Position numbers and translations under genes: made by a program
Part shown: piece after piece, positions 18,300-27,602 of the stretch
Layout of the letters: every line of letters begins with the position of its first letter
Position numbering within the stretch: the stretch's first letter is position 1
The notes under the pieces: generated by a model
Database searches by the model: none
Told to the model about the DNA's origin: nothing
The model's input: only the letters and a program-made list of their open reading frames with translations
NCBI RefSeq assembly: GCF_004339245.1
Contig: NZ_SMGG01000004.1
Span: forward strand, 1-64,000
Direction: 5' to 3'
DNA from: Seleniivibrio woodruffii
GTDB taxonomy: Bacteria > Chrysiogenota > Deferribacteres > Deferribacterales > Geovibrionaceae
DNA: 64,000 nucleotides

Positions 18300-18529
18300 C
18301 TAGCATCGATGAGCGCCAGCTCGCCGCTTGTGATGGCAAGACCGACTTCCAGACAGTTGTAGATGAACTCTTCAAAGCTCATTTCGTTTGTTTTCGCAGC
18401 TTCGTTCAGCTCGTCGAACATTGATTTCTCAAGGTTGAAAGCAAAGCTCATCGTCTCTTCGGGTGCGCAGCTGTCGCTCTCGCATCCGCATTTGTCTTCC
18501 TTATGGTTGTTTCCGCCGCAGCAGCCCAT
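18233..18529 (-). CDS. Small cysteine-rich protein, unknown function
   Basis: 98 aa. The N-terminus is Cys-rich (MGCCGGNN, then CGCESDSC), the middle (about 27-65) looks like two helices with ribbon-helix-helix character (MSFAFNLEKSMFDELNEAAK), and the acidic tail ends CGCDCK after a DDEEGEEGG run. Ten cysteines suggest metal binding or redox at both ends. GAGGTGA stands six bases before the ATG, which strongly supports expression. Its 3' end overlaps the convergent PEP-binding gene by 67 bases. I do not recognise a named family. An antisense artefact is unlikely given the ribosome site and ordered composition. Confidence 0.7.
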   Translation of the reverse strand: MGCCGGNNHKEDKCGCESDSCAPEETMSFAFNLEKSMFDELNEAAKTNEMSFEEFIYNCLEVGLAITSGELALIDASQLECCEDDEEGEEGGCGCDCK

Positions 18530-18553
18530 AATATCACCTCATAGTTGATTTAT

Positions 18554-18570
18554 AATAACTTCATGTTATT
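18554..18570. promoter_or_regulatory. Inverted repeat upstream of the Cys-rich gene
   Basis: AATAAC-TTCAT-GTTATT, a 6-base inverted repeat with a 5-base centre, 25 bases before the Cys-rich protein start. Possible operator. The rest of the 18530-18678 divergent gap is AT-rich without clear boxes. Confidence 0.35.
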
Positions 18571-18678
18571 CTTTACGCTAAAGCCGTTCCATAACAATAG
18601 ATGTTCATGAAACGACTTCAAGGGTTTTTATCAGCTTTTGACCGATAATGCAAACAAAGACTTGTGAAACGGTGACAT

Positions 18679-19455
18679 ATGAAACTCGCTCTTGTTCAGA
18701 TTAAACACAGACAGACAAAAAGGGAGAACCTTGACAATATATTATCAGCCATAGAAAAATACGGCAGAGAATGCGGGCTGATGCTGTTTCCGGAAACCTG
18801 CATGGGGCTGAAAGCTGCGGGCGGGAGCCTGAGAGAGCTTGCCGAGGATATCGGATCGGGTGAGTTTGTTTCCGCTGTGCGCAAAGCCTGTGCGGCGGTT
18901 TCGGTTCACGTCTGCATAAACGTCTGGGAGGATAGCGGAACCGACAGAGTGTTCAACACCGCTCTGGTGATAGCTCCTGACGGAACCACAAAGGCGGTCT
19001 ACCGCAAACTCCATCTTTTCGATGCTCTCTCTGTGAGAGAGTCCGATGATATGAAAGCCGGAAGCGAGCTTCCTCCTGTGTTTGATGTTGACGGCGTAAA
19101 ATGTTCGCTGGCGGTATGCTATGACCTGCGCTTTCCGGAAGTGTTCCGCAGTGCTGTTTTCAGAGGTGCGGAGCTGTTCCTTATACCCGCCGCATGGTAT
19201 TCGGGCGCACACAAGACAGAGCACCTCAGAACGCTCCTTGCCGCCCGTGCGCTGGAGAACACAGCCTATGCCGCCTGTGCCGACATCTGTCAGGGCAGTT
19301 TCGCGGGGCATTCCGCCGTCTGTTCCCCTTTCGGCCTCATCGAGGCTGAGGCGGGCGAGGATGAGACGGTTATTTTTGCAGAAATCGACACTGCAAAGGT
19401 CAAAGAGACCAGAAAAATCCTTCCGTGTCTGGATAATTTGTCAGATATATTTTAA
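18679..19455 (+). CDS. Carbon-nitrogen hydrolase (nitrilase superfamily)
   Basis: 258 aa with the full nitrilase triad: Glu in LFPETCMG (about residue 39), Lys in AVYRKLHLFD (about 111) and Cys in LAVCYDLRFPE (about 145). These enzymes hydrolyse amide or nitrile C-N bonds in the cytosol through a Cys thioester. Length and the CYDLRFPE pattern suit the omega-amidase/deaminated-glutathione amidase branch, but substrate cannot be fixed by sequence. The ATG follows a GGTGAC ribosome site. Neighbours give no pathway hint. Confidence 0.85.
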   Translation: MKLALVQIKHRQTKRENLDNILSAIEKYGRECGLMLFPETCMGLKAAGGSLRELAEDIGSGEFVSAVRKACAAVSVHVCINVWEDSGTDRVFNTALVIAPDGTTKAVYRKLHLFDALSVRESDDMKAGSELPPVFDVDGVKCSLAVCYDLRFPEVFRSAVFRGAELFLIPAAWYSGAHKTEHLRTLLAARALENTAYAACADICQGSFAGHSAVCSPFGLIEAEAGEDETVIFAEIDTAKVKETRKILPCLDNLSDIF

Positions 19456-19492
19456 TTGTGTGAAATTACACATGAATCAAACACAAGTTTAA

Positions 19493-19521
19493 TTGAACAG
19501 GCGGATTCCTTTCGCTATACT
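19493..19521 (+). promoter_or_regulatory. Sigma-70 promoter for the lipoprotein gene
   Basis: TTGAAC (19493-19498) and TATACT (19516-19521) with 17-base spacing, 38 bases before the GTG start. Confidence 0.6.
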
Positions 19522-19559
19522 TATCATGCCATAGACTTATTTGCATGCGGAGGATTACC

Positions 19560-22433
19560 GTGTTCAGGTTGCTTATTTATGCATTTTTATGCGTTATGAT
19601 CGTTGCTTGCGGAGGCGGAACCACAGCCTCAAAGTCGAAATATGCCGTTAAGATCAATGTTGATATCGAACAGATCCAGAAACAGCGTAATAAATCCATG
19701 AGCCGTCTTCTGGTGGGTAACACCCTCATCGGCTCGGTTGTGATTGGCTACGGCCTTGAAGCACCGGACGAGACCATTGAGGTCATGGACAAGATAGAGA
19801 ACAATGAAGAGATACTCATAGAGGGGCTTGAGGCCGGAAAAACATATAATTTCAGCGTTTCAGCCTACGACTATGCCGACACGATGGTCTGCTTCGGCGG
19901 AGCCACAGCCCAGATAATGCCCAACGCCACTGAGGACGTTGTTCTGGAGTGCACCTTCGGCGAGAAATACGCAGTGGAAAACATGGCCTTCGAGATATTC
20001 TCCAAGGCGGCGGAAGGCACTCTGAGCACCACCGAGGCGGAGGATGCCGTTGCGTATAACTTCACCATGCACAACGGAATGGACCGCTCCGAATTTGTAT
20101 ACAGACTCCTTGGCTCAATGACTGCCGAGTTCGGATACAGCAACGACACCCTGTCCGGCATATCCCTGATCCGCAGAGACAGAAGCGCAAGCGGCAAAAC
20201 AGCGAGAACACAGACAGCTGAAGAAGTTGAGGAGAACGCCGGATATCTGGTTAAGTTCATCTATACCGACGGTTCATACGACTTTAACGACATCCGTTTT
20301 GTCCGTGAGGCAGAAGGCTGGAAGATAGCGGGCAACGGCCTTAAATACGGTCTGAAAGCCCGTCCGCAGATGGCGGAGTTCTATCCGCAGTCCGCAGGGG
20401 AACAGCCTCAGAAGATCGCAGGTCTTTCATTACATTACAATCAGAATCAGTATTTTTCAGATATTGAAACAGTGACCGTTTCCGTTCCGCAGGTTCAGGA
20501 AACAGGCCAGACGTCACCCGTTGTTCTGTCGGAAACTTTTGAAAACAGCGACGGGCTGCTCTACTCAAACAGTACCTATCTTTCTCCGACGTCCGAGTGG
20601 GTCTCTCTGGTCAACAGCAACATAATCCCCTTTACGGGCAGTCTTGCGCAGGACACGGCGGTTAGCTTTGCCGTCAGGGAATATGCAGACCCGCCGCACA
20701 CAGAGACTGAGAGTTTCCGTGTTCTGGGCGGATATACCTTCGGAGAGATAGAATCGGCCGAGTTTCCCGTGGTGACACCTGTTCGTGAGGGCAGTACCGT
20801 AAGGTTCAATCTCCAGCTCCCCAGCTGGGTCAGAAGACTTGAGTTCTATTTCGAGGGGATAGTCAATTATGAACATGTGATAAGAAAGTCAAGAATATCC
20901 ATTTACTCACCCTCGTTCCTCTTTGACGATTTTTTCAATGATATCGAAGAGGGCAGCGACACAAGCATCTTTATTTTCACAGCATACGACAGCAAAGACA
21001 GGGCATACAGCATATATATGCCCTATGACTATATTCTGGATACAATCGGCACAGAACCCGGCGGCGGCGCAGGAATCCTTGGAAACGGTTTTTCCGCTCT
21101 CTACACTCAGGATTACAGCGGCCAGACATATTATCCTGATATTAAAGGCGCAGGTGCGGCATCCGGTTTTTCAAGCGTGGCCTTTGTCTCCTCGTCAGAC
21201 TTAAGCTCTGCAGGCAGCAACGCATATAACCCCATCATTATGAACACCACATTCAGCGAAGGTACTCCTTCAGTTATCTCCAGACTCATTGTATACGCCT
21301 ACTATCAGAACGGGCTGTTCAATGCAAAAACTCTGGTGGATTCCGATGGCGACATCTTCATGTTTGCCGGATTATACGGCACGGGAAGAGCCACCGTCAT
21401 GAGGATATCACCCGATCTGCAGACGATCAGATGGGTGAAAAACTATGTGAATGCGTTTGATACCTATCATATATCGGGCAGTTTCACAGACATGGCGTTA
21501 GTTAACGAGGGAAGCGAGATAGTGCTTCTGCTGACGGGAATAGATGCTGGCTTTGAGCGTGCTGACCTTATAAGGATATCCGCCGCAAACGGTCTTGTGC
21601 AGAATGCCGTAAGGCTTTCCAGCAGTGACGGCGACAGCATCCGCCCCCTTAAGATAGGTGTTTATAAGCCGAAGAACAGAATAGTGGTGCTCACTGAAAG
21701 AAAGGCGGCTCCCGCTTCCGCAACTGCAGATTACTGTCTGTCGGTGTTCAGCGACAGTCTTGCCCACATAGATTCGAGAACGGTTCTTGAGAACGTCACA
21801 GCGGACAGCTTTGACATGGCGGTGTCATCCTCCGGTTCGGTCTGGATGTCATATGCTCTGGAAATCAGCGGTGTCAAACATATGCAGGTGGCAAAGGTCG
21901 ACGGCGACCTCACCGAAGACACAATGCAGTACGGCCTTACAGTTTCAAACAAGAGAACCGTTATGCCCGTTGACTCGCAGATGCAGTACACAAGCTACGG
22001 CACTAAATTAGCCGTGACCGACAACTATGTATATCTTCTGGGCAGGGGATATGAAATGCCTCAGACCGGAGATGCGGCAATTCTGCTGGTGAAAATGAGC
22101 CTGACGCAGAATCTGGTCTGGGTGAAATCCCTGCCTGTTCTGGTCACCCCCAATGAAATCATGCCGGCACCCCTTGATTCGGTGCTGATATACGGCGCAA
22201 ACAAGGTGTTTAACGTTTCGGCGGACGGTTCCATGGAGTTCTTTGAACCGGAGGATATCACTCCTGTGCTCTATCTGAACGCATCGGGCGGCGTGACGTT
22301 TGCCATATCGGACTATGAAGTGAACGCATTCACCCCCACGGAAGAGGGCTCCTCCTCCGAAACATCAATTCAGGCGACCGGTGCGCAGAATATAAGTCTT
22401 ATGTATCTTAACTCATCTACGGGTACAAACTGA
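19560..22433 (+). CDS. Large secreted lipoprotein, possible beta-propeller
   Basis: 957 aa. A short signal sequence ends in the lipobox I-V-A-C-GGG, giving a lipid-anchored Cys at about residue 18 and placing it in the outer or inner membrane leaflet. After an early conserved-looking region (GLEAGKTYNFSVSAYDYADTM, fibronectin/carbohydrate-binding flavour), the C-terminal half (about 570-950) is beta-rich with repeated aromatic/Gly strands such as GLYGTGRATVMRISPDLQTI and GRGYEMPQTGDAAILLVKM, suggesting a propeller. No catalytic motif is seen. The GTG at 19560 is chosen over an ATG at 19545 because GGAGG lies seven bases before it. A strong terminator follows. Confidence 0.75.
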   Translation: MFRLLIYAFLCVMIVACGGGTTASKSKYAVKINVDIEQIQKQRNKSMSRLLVGNTLIGSVVIGYGLEAPDETIEVMDKIENNEEILIEGLEAGKTYNFSVSAYDYADTMVCFGGATAQIMPNATEDVVLECTFGEKYAVENMAFEIFSKAAEGTLSTTEAEDAVAYNFTMHNGMDRSEFVYRLLGSMTAEFGYSNDTLSGISLIRRDRSASGKTARTQTAEEVEENAGYLVKFIYTDGSYDFNDIRFVREAEGWKIAGNGLKYGLKARPQMAEFYPQSAGEQPQKIAGLSLHYNQNQYFSDIETVTVSVPQVQETGQTSPVVLSETFENSDGLLYSNSTYLSPTSEWVSLVNSNIIPFTGSLAQDTAVSFAVREYADPPHTETESFRVLGGYTFGEIESAEFPVVTPVREGSTVRFNLQLPSWVRRLEFYFEGIVNYEHVIRKSRISIYSPSFLFDDFFNDIEEGSDTSIFIFTAYDSKDRAYSIYMPYDYILDTIGTEPGGGAGILGNGFSALYTQDYSGQTYYPDIKGAGAASGFSSVAFVSSSDLSSAGSNAYNPIIMNTTFSEGTPSVISRLIVYAYYQNGLFNAKTLVDSDGDIFMFAGLYGTGRATVMRISPDLQTIRWVKNYVNAFDTYHISGSFTDMALVNEGSEIVLLLTGIDAGFERADLIRISAANGLVQNAVRLSSSDGDSIRPLKIGVYKPKNRIVVLTERKAAPASATADYCLSVFSDSLAHIDSRTVLENVTADSFDMAVSSSGSVWMSYALEISGVKHMQVAKVDGDLTEDTMQYGLTVSNKRTVMPVDSQMQYTSYGTKLAVTDNYVYLLGRGYEMPQTGDAAILLVKMSLTQNLVWVKSLPVLVTPNEIMPAPLDSVLIYGANKVFNVSADGSMEFFEPEDITPVLYLNASGGVTFAISDYEVNAFTPTEEGSSSETSIQATGAQNISLMYLNSSTGTN

Positions 22434-22445
22434 CAGTCAATCAAA

Positions 22446-22487
22446 GGGGACATATGCTTGGTATATGTCCCCATTTCTTCTTTATTA
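22446..22487 (+). terminator. Intrinsic terminator of the lipoprotein gene
   Basis: A 10-base perfect stem GGGGACATAT / ATATGTCCCC (22446-22455 and 22463-22472) with a 7-base loop, followed by a T-rich tract. Confidence 0.85.
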
Positions 22488-22514
22488 AAAACACTTAACA
22501 AATATTGCAATAAT

Positions 22515-22545
22515 TTGACATTAATTTCAGAAAAGCTGTGATATT
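22515..22545 (+). promoter_or_regulatory. Promoter for the zinc-ribbon gene
   Basis: A perfect TTGACA (22515-22520) is followed by TGATAT/GATATT around 22539-22545 at 18-19 bases. It lies right after the terminator, so the zinc-ribbon gene is probably its own unit. Confidence 0.5.
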
Positions 22546-22611
22546 GTGCATTATCAAGTGACATGAGAATGTCAAAAACAAGATGATTGCGCAAAATGCG
22601 GAGTTTATATC

Positions 22612-22815
22612 ATGGCTAAGAAATCGTTCAAATGTAAAGACTGCGACACAAAGATAACTGTGAAGCAGGCCGGAGCAGTACGCTGCGAAACCTGTGGCGC
22701 TATTTACAAATGCTATTTCGAGATCAAAAAGGAATCCAAGAAAAAAGTGATCCCCAAGCAGGTTGAAGAAAAAGCGAAAACAATGCTTCACTTTTTCGAA
22801 AACAAGACTGCCTGA
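22612..22815 (+). CDS. Small zinc-ribbon protein
   Basis: 67 aa. Two CxxC knuckles (CKDC near residue 8 and CETC near 26) plus a further Cys (YKCYF) form a zinc ribbon, followed by a Lys-rich helix (KKESKKKVIPKQVEEKAK). This suggests a nucleic-acid or protein-binding cofactor. I do not recognise a named family. GCGGAG is upstream of the ATG. It has its own promoter and converges on the HD-GYP gene. Confidence 0.75.
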   Translation: MAKKSFKCKDCDTKITVKQAGAVRCETCGAIYKCYFEIKKESKKKVIPKQVEEKAKTMLHFFENKTA

Positions 22816-22837
22816 GGAATAAGAATGTCACGGTTCA

Positions 22838-24190
22838 TCACTGCAAAGCCGTGATGAACCTCATATTCTTTTTGCAGATACTGTTTCTCATTATCGTATC
22901 TTTAAATCTTTCAAATGTCTTCATCTCTTCCGCCTGAGACGCCTGCCGCACATCGTTTATCTCTTCAAAATTGTCAAGCACCGCAGAGGCCACATGGCTG
23001 TCCAGCTTTCCGCTCTCCACCATCTCACGGACTATTCCCGCAACCTGCTCCTTGGGCATTGATTCCCTGTAGGGTCTCTCTTCGGTTAGGGCGGTAACTA
23101 TATCCGCTATGGCCATTATCCTGCATCCCAGATCGAGCCTTTCTTCGTTGAGATGAAAGGGATAGCCGCTTCCGTCGAGATATTCGTGGTGGAAGGCTGC
23201 CCAGTTCTTTATCTTGTCGAAGATCTGGAACGTGTTGAGTATTGAGAAAGTATAGTAAGGATGCTTACGAAGTATCAGCTTTTCATCCTCGTCCAGTGCT
23301 CCCTGCTTGTAGAGTATTGCCGACGGGATGCCCAGCTTGCCTATGTCGTGGAGATACCCTGCTATCATCATAGACTTGCAGTCTTTTTCCGGAAAGCCGA
23401 GCTTTTCGGTTATCAGCTTTGCGGCGGCGGCAACCCCTGCGGAGTGGTTGGCGGTGAATACACAGCGGAAGTCTATGATACGGCTTAAGAGTTTCGCCGT
23501 TTCCAGAATTTTGTCTATGTCCATGTTTATGTGGGAAAAACGGAACGTATGTTTCAGCAGTTTATATTTTTCCTGCTCTTCGATATCGAACCAGAAAGAC
23601 TCTCTCTCTGCCAGCCTGTTGAACGCAGCGAGGTGTTCGGGGCTGAATTTTGTTCCCTTAAACCTGTTAACGTTCTCAGATATCCTGATGCGCTGATCCA
23701 GAGCGGGTTCTCCCCTGTGCAGAAGAACGTCTATCCTGTCGGAGAGGTGAATTATCATTGCCCCTTCGGGAATGACCTCGTCGCATGTTTCGGCCAGATG
23801 GTTTATTTCGCCGCCGTAGGGCGAATGGTGATATTTGACCAGTGCGGGAAGGTTTGGGAAGAGATCGAGGCTTGAGAGCAGGTGTGAACCTACAATCGCA
23901 TGGCAGTATTCCGAATCCCCTTTTTTGTCGCTGACATCGGCCAGCTCAAGAAACTCGCTCTCCATGACAACCCCTATGTCGTGGATGAGCGATGCGAGAA
24001 TAATGTCCTCTATCTCGCTGCGGGACATTCCGGCTTCGGCCGCAATGCTCCCCGCTATGAAGGCAACCCGCTGATGATGATTATTTATCAGAGGATTAAC
24101 AAGGTCCAGGGCTCTGGACAGCGCATATGCAACATCGAATGATGATGTGACGTACAGGTCGAAGCTGTCCGCATCCAGTTTCAGATCCAT
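22838..24190 (-). CDS. Tandem HD / HD-GYP domain protein
   Basis: 450 aa, soluble. The N-terminal half (about 40-190) has an HD domain (LIHDIGVVMESE, then YHHSPYGG). The C-terminal half is a clear HD-GYP domain: HDIGKLGIPSAILYKQGAL, then HHEYLDGSGYP, then ADIVTALTEERPYR. HD-GYP proteins hydrolyse cyclic-di-GMP; metal ligands appear present here, with the GYP motif intact. The start at 24190 has GGGAG five bases before it; the frame is open further upstream but that extension is antisense to the gltX promoter. It is divergent from gltX. Confidence 0.87.
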   Translation of the reverse strand: MDLKLDADSFDLYVTSSFDVAYALSRALDLVNPLINNHHQRVAFIAGSIAAEAGMSRSEIEDIILASLIHDIGVVMESEFLELADVSDKKGDSEYCHAIVGSHLLSSLDLFPNLPALVKYHHSPYGGEINHLAETCDEVIPEGAMIIHLSDRIDVLLHRGEPALDQRIRISENVNRFKGTKFSPEHLAAFNRLAERESFWFDIEEQEKYKLLKHTFRFSHINMDIDKILETAKLLSRIIDFRCVFTANHSAGVAAAAKLITEKLGFPEKDCKSMMIAGYLHDIGKLGIPSAILYKQGALDEDEKLILRKHPYYTFSILNTFQIFDKIKNWAAFHHEYLDGSGYPFHLNEERLDLGCRIMAIADIVTALTEERPYRESMPKEQVAGIVREMVESGKLDSHVASAVLDNFEEINDVRQASQAEEMKTFERFKDTIMRNSICKKNMRFITALQ

Positions 24191-24247
24191 CTTGTCTCCC
24201 GTGCAAATAAGTCTGCTCCGCAGAAATAAATAAGGTGTCTTCCATGG

Positions 24248-24276
24248 TTGAAAAACACATAGGAATACGCTAGTAT
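24248..24276 (+). promoter_or_regulatory. Promoter for gltX-glnS
   Basis: TTGAAA (24248-24253) and TAGTAT (24271-24276) with 17-base spacing, 48 bases before the gltX start. Confidence 0.55.
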
Positions 24277-24323
24277 AGCAGTTTAATCGGCATTGTGAAT
24301 ATAGATTTTTTTCAGGAGTCAAA

Positions 24324-25790
24324 ATGAGCGACAAACCTATCAGGGTACGCTTCGCACCGTCACCCACAGGCTATCTGCACGTCGGCGGCGCAAGAACAGC
24401 CCTTTTTAATTATCTCTTTGCGAAAAAAACAGGGGGAACCTTTCTTCTGCGCATAGAGGATACCGACAGAACACGCTTTCAGGAGGATTCACTCAAGGAG
24501 ATTTTCGAGAGCCTGAAATGGCTTGGGATAGAATGGACCGAAGGCCCTGAGAGGGGCGGAGAATACGGCCCGTATATCCAGTCGGAAAGACTTGATATCT
24601 ATAAAAAATATGCGCAGACCCTCTGGAACTCAGGACAGGCCTACCCCTGCTTCTGCACACCCGAAAGGCTTGAGAAGGTGCGCAAAGAGAAGGAACTGAG
24701 AAAGGAGATGCACGGCGGATATGACAGAAAATGCCGTGATATGTCCAAAGAGGAGTCGCAGGCGCTTATCGATGCGGGCACTCCCTACGTTCTCAGGCTG
24801 AAAGCTCCCCTTGAGGGCACGATATCCTTCGTCGACGGCATCAGGGGCGAGATAGAAACCCCTGTGACCATGGTTGACGACACGGTGCTTATGAAGACCG
24901 ACGGCTATCCCACATACCATCTGGCAAGCGTTGTTGACGACCACCTGATGGAAATTTCCCACGTTCTGCGAGGGGATGAGTGGATAGCCAGCACTCCCCG
25001 TCATATCCTGCTTTACAAAGCGTTCGGCTGGCAGCCCCCCATAATAGCCCACCTGCCCGTAATCCTTTCACCGGACGGCGGAAAACTCTCAAAGCGTAAG
25101 GGTGCGGCCTCCGTAATGGATTATAAAAGGGGCGGATATCTTCCCGAAGCACTGGTGAACTTCCTCTCCCTTCTGGGCTGGAACCCCGGCGACGACAGGG
25201 AGATAATGGGCATTCAGGAGATAATCGACGCTTTCGACATGGGCAGAATATCTGCGAAACCCTCGGTTTTCGATGAGGACAAGCTGACATGGGTGAACAG
25301 CCAGTATATGGAGAGCTACGACCCCGCAAAACTTCTGGCCGACATAGAACCCATGTGGGCTGAGAAGGGACTTCCCGTTGGAGAGTTCAGCACCGAATAT
25401 AAGGAGCGTGTGGTCTCTCTGTTCAGAACCCGCTGTAAAAAAGTTACGGAGTTCGGCGAGAACGGCGCATATTTTTTTGCAGACCCCGAAGATTTTGACG
25501 CAAAACAGGCGGCAAAGCAGTTCAATGCGGCTGTTAAACCCGCTCTTGATATGATAACAGAGAAGGCTGGCGCTGTTGCCGAGTGGAACAGAGGCGGCCT
25601 TGAAGCACTTTTCCACGGCATAGCCGATGAGCTTGAGATGTCCGCAGGCAAGATAAACCCCGCTGTCCGTCTGGCTGTTACAGGCGTGGGCGGCGGCCCC
25701 GACCTGATGGATATGCTGGAGCTGATGGGCAGGGACACCGTTGTCCGCCGTGTTAAAAAAGCCTCCGAATGGATAGAAAAAAACGTATAA
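24324..25790 (+). CDS. gltX: Glutamyl-tRNA synthetase
   Basis: 488 aa class I aminoacyl-tRNA synthetase that charges tRNA-Glu. The HIGH-type motif is in FAPSPTGYLHVGGARTAL and the KMSKS-type motif is KLSKRKG (about residue 254). Length and the C-terminal anticodon-binding helical region are normal for bacterial GluRS. AGGAG precedes the ATG. The adjacent glnS, only 12 bases downstream, means this GluRS should be discriminating (charging only tRNA-Glu). Confidence 0.96.
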   Translation: MSDKPIRVRFAPSPTGYLHVGGARTALFNYLFAKKTGGTFLLRIEDTDRTRFQEDSLKEIFESLKWLGIEWTEGPERGGEYGPYIQSERLDIYKKYAQTLWNSGQAYPCFCTPERLEKVRKEKELRKEMHGGYDRKCRDMSKEESQALIDAGTPYVLRLKAPLEGTISFVDGIRGEIETPVTMVDDTVLMKTDGYPTYHLASVVDDHLMEISHVLRGDEWIASTPRHILLYKAFGWQPPIIAHLPVILSPDGGKLSKRKGAASVMDYKRGGYLPEALVNFLSLLGWNPGDDREIMGIQEIIDAFDMGRISAKPSVFDEDKLTWVNSQYMESYDPAKLLADIEPMWAEKGLPVGEFSTEYKERVVSLFRTRCKKVTEFGENGAYFFADPEDFDAKQAAKQFNAAVKPALDMITEKAGAVAEWNRGGLEALFHGIADELEMSAGKINPAVRLAVTGVGGGPDLMDMLELMGRDTVVRRVKKASEWIEKNV

Positions 25791-25802
25791 GGATTGGGAT
25801 AC

Positions 25803-27479
25803 ATGGAAGAAGAAGTATCGAAACCGTCTAACTTTATAAAGACCATCATCCGCAGGGATCTGGAAGAGGGCAAGAACGAAAGCAGAGTACACACCCGCTT
25901 TCCGCCGGAACCTAACGGATATCTGCACATAGGACACGCCAAGTCCATCTGCATCAACTTCGGACTGGCAAAAGAGTTCGGCGGAAAATGCAACCTGCGC
26001 TATGACGACACAAACCCCGTTAAAGAGGATGTGGAATACGTCGATTCCATCCGTGAGGATGTGCGCTGGCTCGGATTCGACTGGGAGGACAGAGAGTTCT
26101 ATGCCTCCGACTATTTTGAATATTTCTACGAGTGCGCTGTAAACCTCATCAAAAAGGGCAAGGCCTACGTCTGCGACCTTAATGCGGACGAGATTCGCAA
26201 AACCAGAGGCAATCTGAAAGAGGCCGGTGCCGAAAGCCCCTACAGAAACAGAAGCGTCGAAGAGAACCTCGACCTGTTTCAGCGTATGAGAAACGGCGAA
26301 TTTGCCGACGGAGAGCGTGTTCTCAGGGCAAAGATAGATATGTCCTCGCCCAACATGAACATGCGTGACCCCGTTATCTACAGGATAGCCCATGCCCACC
26401 ACCACCGCACAGGCGACAAGTGGTGCATCTATCCCATGTACGACTTTGCACACGGGCTTGAGGATTCAGTTGAAAAAATAACCCACTCCATCTGCACACT
26501 GGAGTTTGAAGACCACAGACCCCTTTACGACTGGTTCCTTCAGGAGCTTGGAGTTTTCCATCCCCAGCAGATAGAGTTCGCAAGGCTGAACCTGACATAC
26601 ACGGTCATGAGCAAAAGAAAGCTCCTGACCCTTGTTGAGAAAAAACTGGTAAGCGGCTGGGACGACCCCCGCATGCCCACCATAGCCGGGCTTCGCCGCA
26701 GAGGATTCACCCCCGAATCCATCAGAAATTTCGCCGAGATGATAGGCGTTGCAAAAAGCAACAGCATCGTGGACTACGGGCAGCTTGAGTTCTGTCTGCG
26801 TGAGGATCTGAATAAAATAGCCCAGAGGGTTATGGTTGTTACTGATCCGCTGAAAGTGGTCATAACCAACTATCCTGAGGATCAGGTTGAATGGTTCGAT
26901 GCGGAGAACAACCCCGAAAACGAGGCGGACGGCACACGCAAAGTGCCCTTCTGCCGTGAGGTATACATCGAGCGGGACGACTTCATGGAAGATCCGCCCA
27001 AGAAATATTTCCGCCTGTCGCCCGGACAGGAGATGCGTCTTAAGCATGCTTACTATATCAAGTGCGAAGAGGTCATCAAGGATGCTGAGGGCAACATAAC
27101 CGAGCTTCACTGCTCATATGACCCTGCAAGCAGGGGCGGCTGGACAGAGGATGGCCGCAAGGTGAAGGGCACTGCCCACTGGGTGAGCGCACGCCACTGC
27201 ATAGAGGCCGAGGTTCGTCTGTATGAGCATCTTTTCAGCACTCCCAACCCCGACAAGGCTCCGGAGGGTATGGACTTTACAGCGAATATAAATCCCGATT
27301 CGCTGAAGGTCGTTACGGCATATGCCGAGCCTTCTCTGGCGGAAGTTGAACCCATGCAGAAATATCAGTTCCTGCGTGTGGGCTATTTCACCAGCGACAA
27401 GGATTCCGTGTCTGGAAAACCAGTGTTTAACAAAACTGTAGGTTTGAAAGACAGCTGGGCAAAAGCACAAAGCAATTAA
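25803..27479 (+). CDS. glnS: Glutaminyl-tRNA synthetase
   Basis: 558 aa class I synthetase that charges tRNA-Gln directly. The HIGH motif is in [15 protein letters not shown], the KMSKS equivalent is VMSKRKL, and the C-terminal beta-barrel anticodon domains follow from about residue 345. Length matches E. coli GlnRS. ATG at 25803 follows AAGGATTGGG; a TTG nine bases earlier is possible. GlnRS is patchy among bacteria and is usually explained by transfer from eukaryotes to bacteria and between bacteria, so the gltX-glnS pair is informative for taxonomy. Confidence 0.95.
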   Translation: MEEEVSKPSNFIKTIIRRDLEEGKNESRVHTRFPPEPNGYLHIGHAKSICINFGLAKEFGGKCNLRYDDTNPVKEDVEYVDSIREDVRWLGFDWEDREFYASDYFEYFYECAVNLIKKGKAYVCDLNADEIRKTRGNLKEAGAESPYRNRSVEENLDLFQRMRNGEFADGERVLRAKIDMSSPNMNMRDPVIYRIAHAHHHRTGDKWCIYPMYDFAHGLEDSVEKITHSICTLEFEDHRPLYDWFLQELGVFHPQQIEFARLNLTYTVMSKRKLLTLVEKKLVSGWDDPRMPTIAGLRRRGFTPESIRNFAEMIGVAKSNSIVDYGQLEFCLREDLNKIAQRVMVVTDPLKVVITNYPEDQVEWFDAENNPENEADGTRKVPFCREVYIERDDFMEDPPKKYFRLSPGQEMRLKHAYYIKCEEVIKDAEGNITELHCSYDPASRGGWTEDGRKVKGTAHWVSARHCIEAEVRLYEHLFSTPNPDKAPEGMDFTANINPDSLKVVTAYAEPSLAEVEPMQKYQFLRVGYFTSDKDSVSGKPVFNKTVGLKDSWAKAQSN

Positions 27480-27484
27480 TAAGG

Positions 27485-27547
27485 GCATTCTGAGCAGAGC
27501 GAAGAATCTCGCATCAGAGATCCTTCGGCGGATGCCTCAGGATGACG
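27485..27547. repeat. Composite palindromic intergenic repeat
   Basis: GCATTCTGAGCAGAGCGAAG followed by AATCTC forms an inverted pair with GAGATCCTTCGGCGGATGCC followed by TCAGGATGAC. The CTGAG..GCGAAGA.TCTC core recurs at 44544-44569 and, inverted, at 44402 and 58846. Confidence 0.7.
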
Positions 27548-27571
27548 AACGACAATAAGATTTTAGAGAAT

Positions 27572-27602
27572 AAAAAAGGCGGAGTATCTACTCCGCCTTT
27601 TC
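27572..27602. terminator. Bidirectional intrinsic terminator
   Basis: Stem GGCGGAGTA / TACTCCGCC (27578-27586, 27589-27597) with A-run before and T-run after, so it can stop both glnS (rightward) and potD (leftward) transcripts. Confidence 0.88.

Noticed and set aside
24191-24367. Longer N-terminus of the HD-GYP gene
   Set aside because: It would be antisense to the gltX promoter and start, and ATG 24190 has GGGAG.
25089-26453. 454-codon open frame on the minus strand
   Set aside because: It is antisense to gltX and glnS, which have full catalytic motifs; no ribosome site or homology-like pattern.
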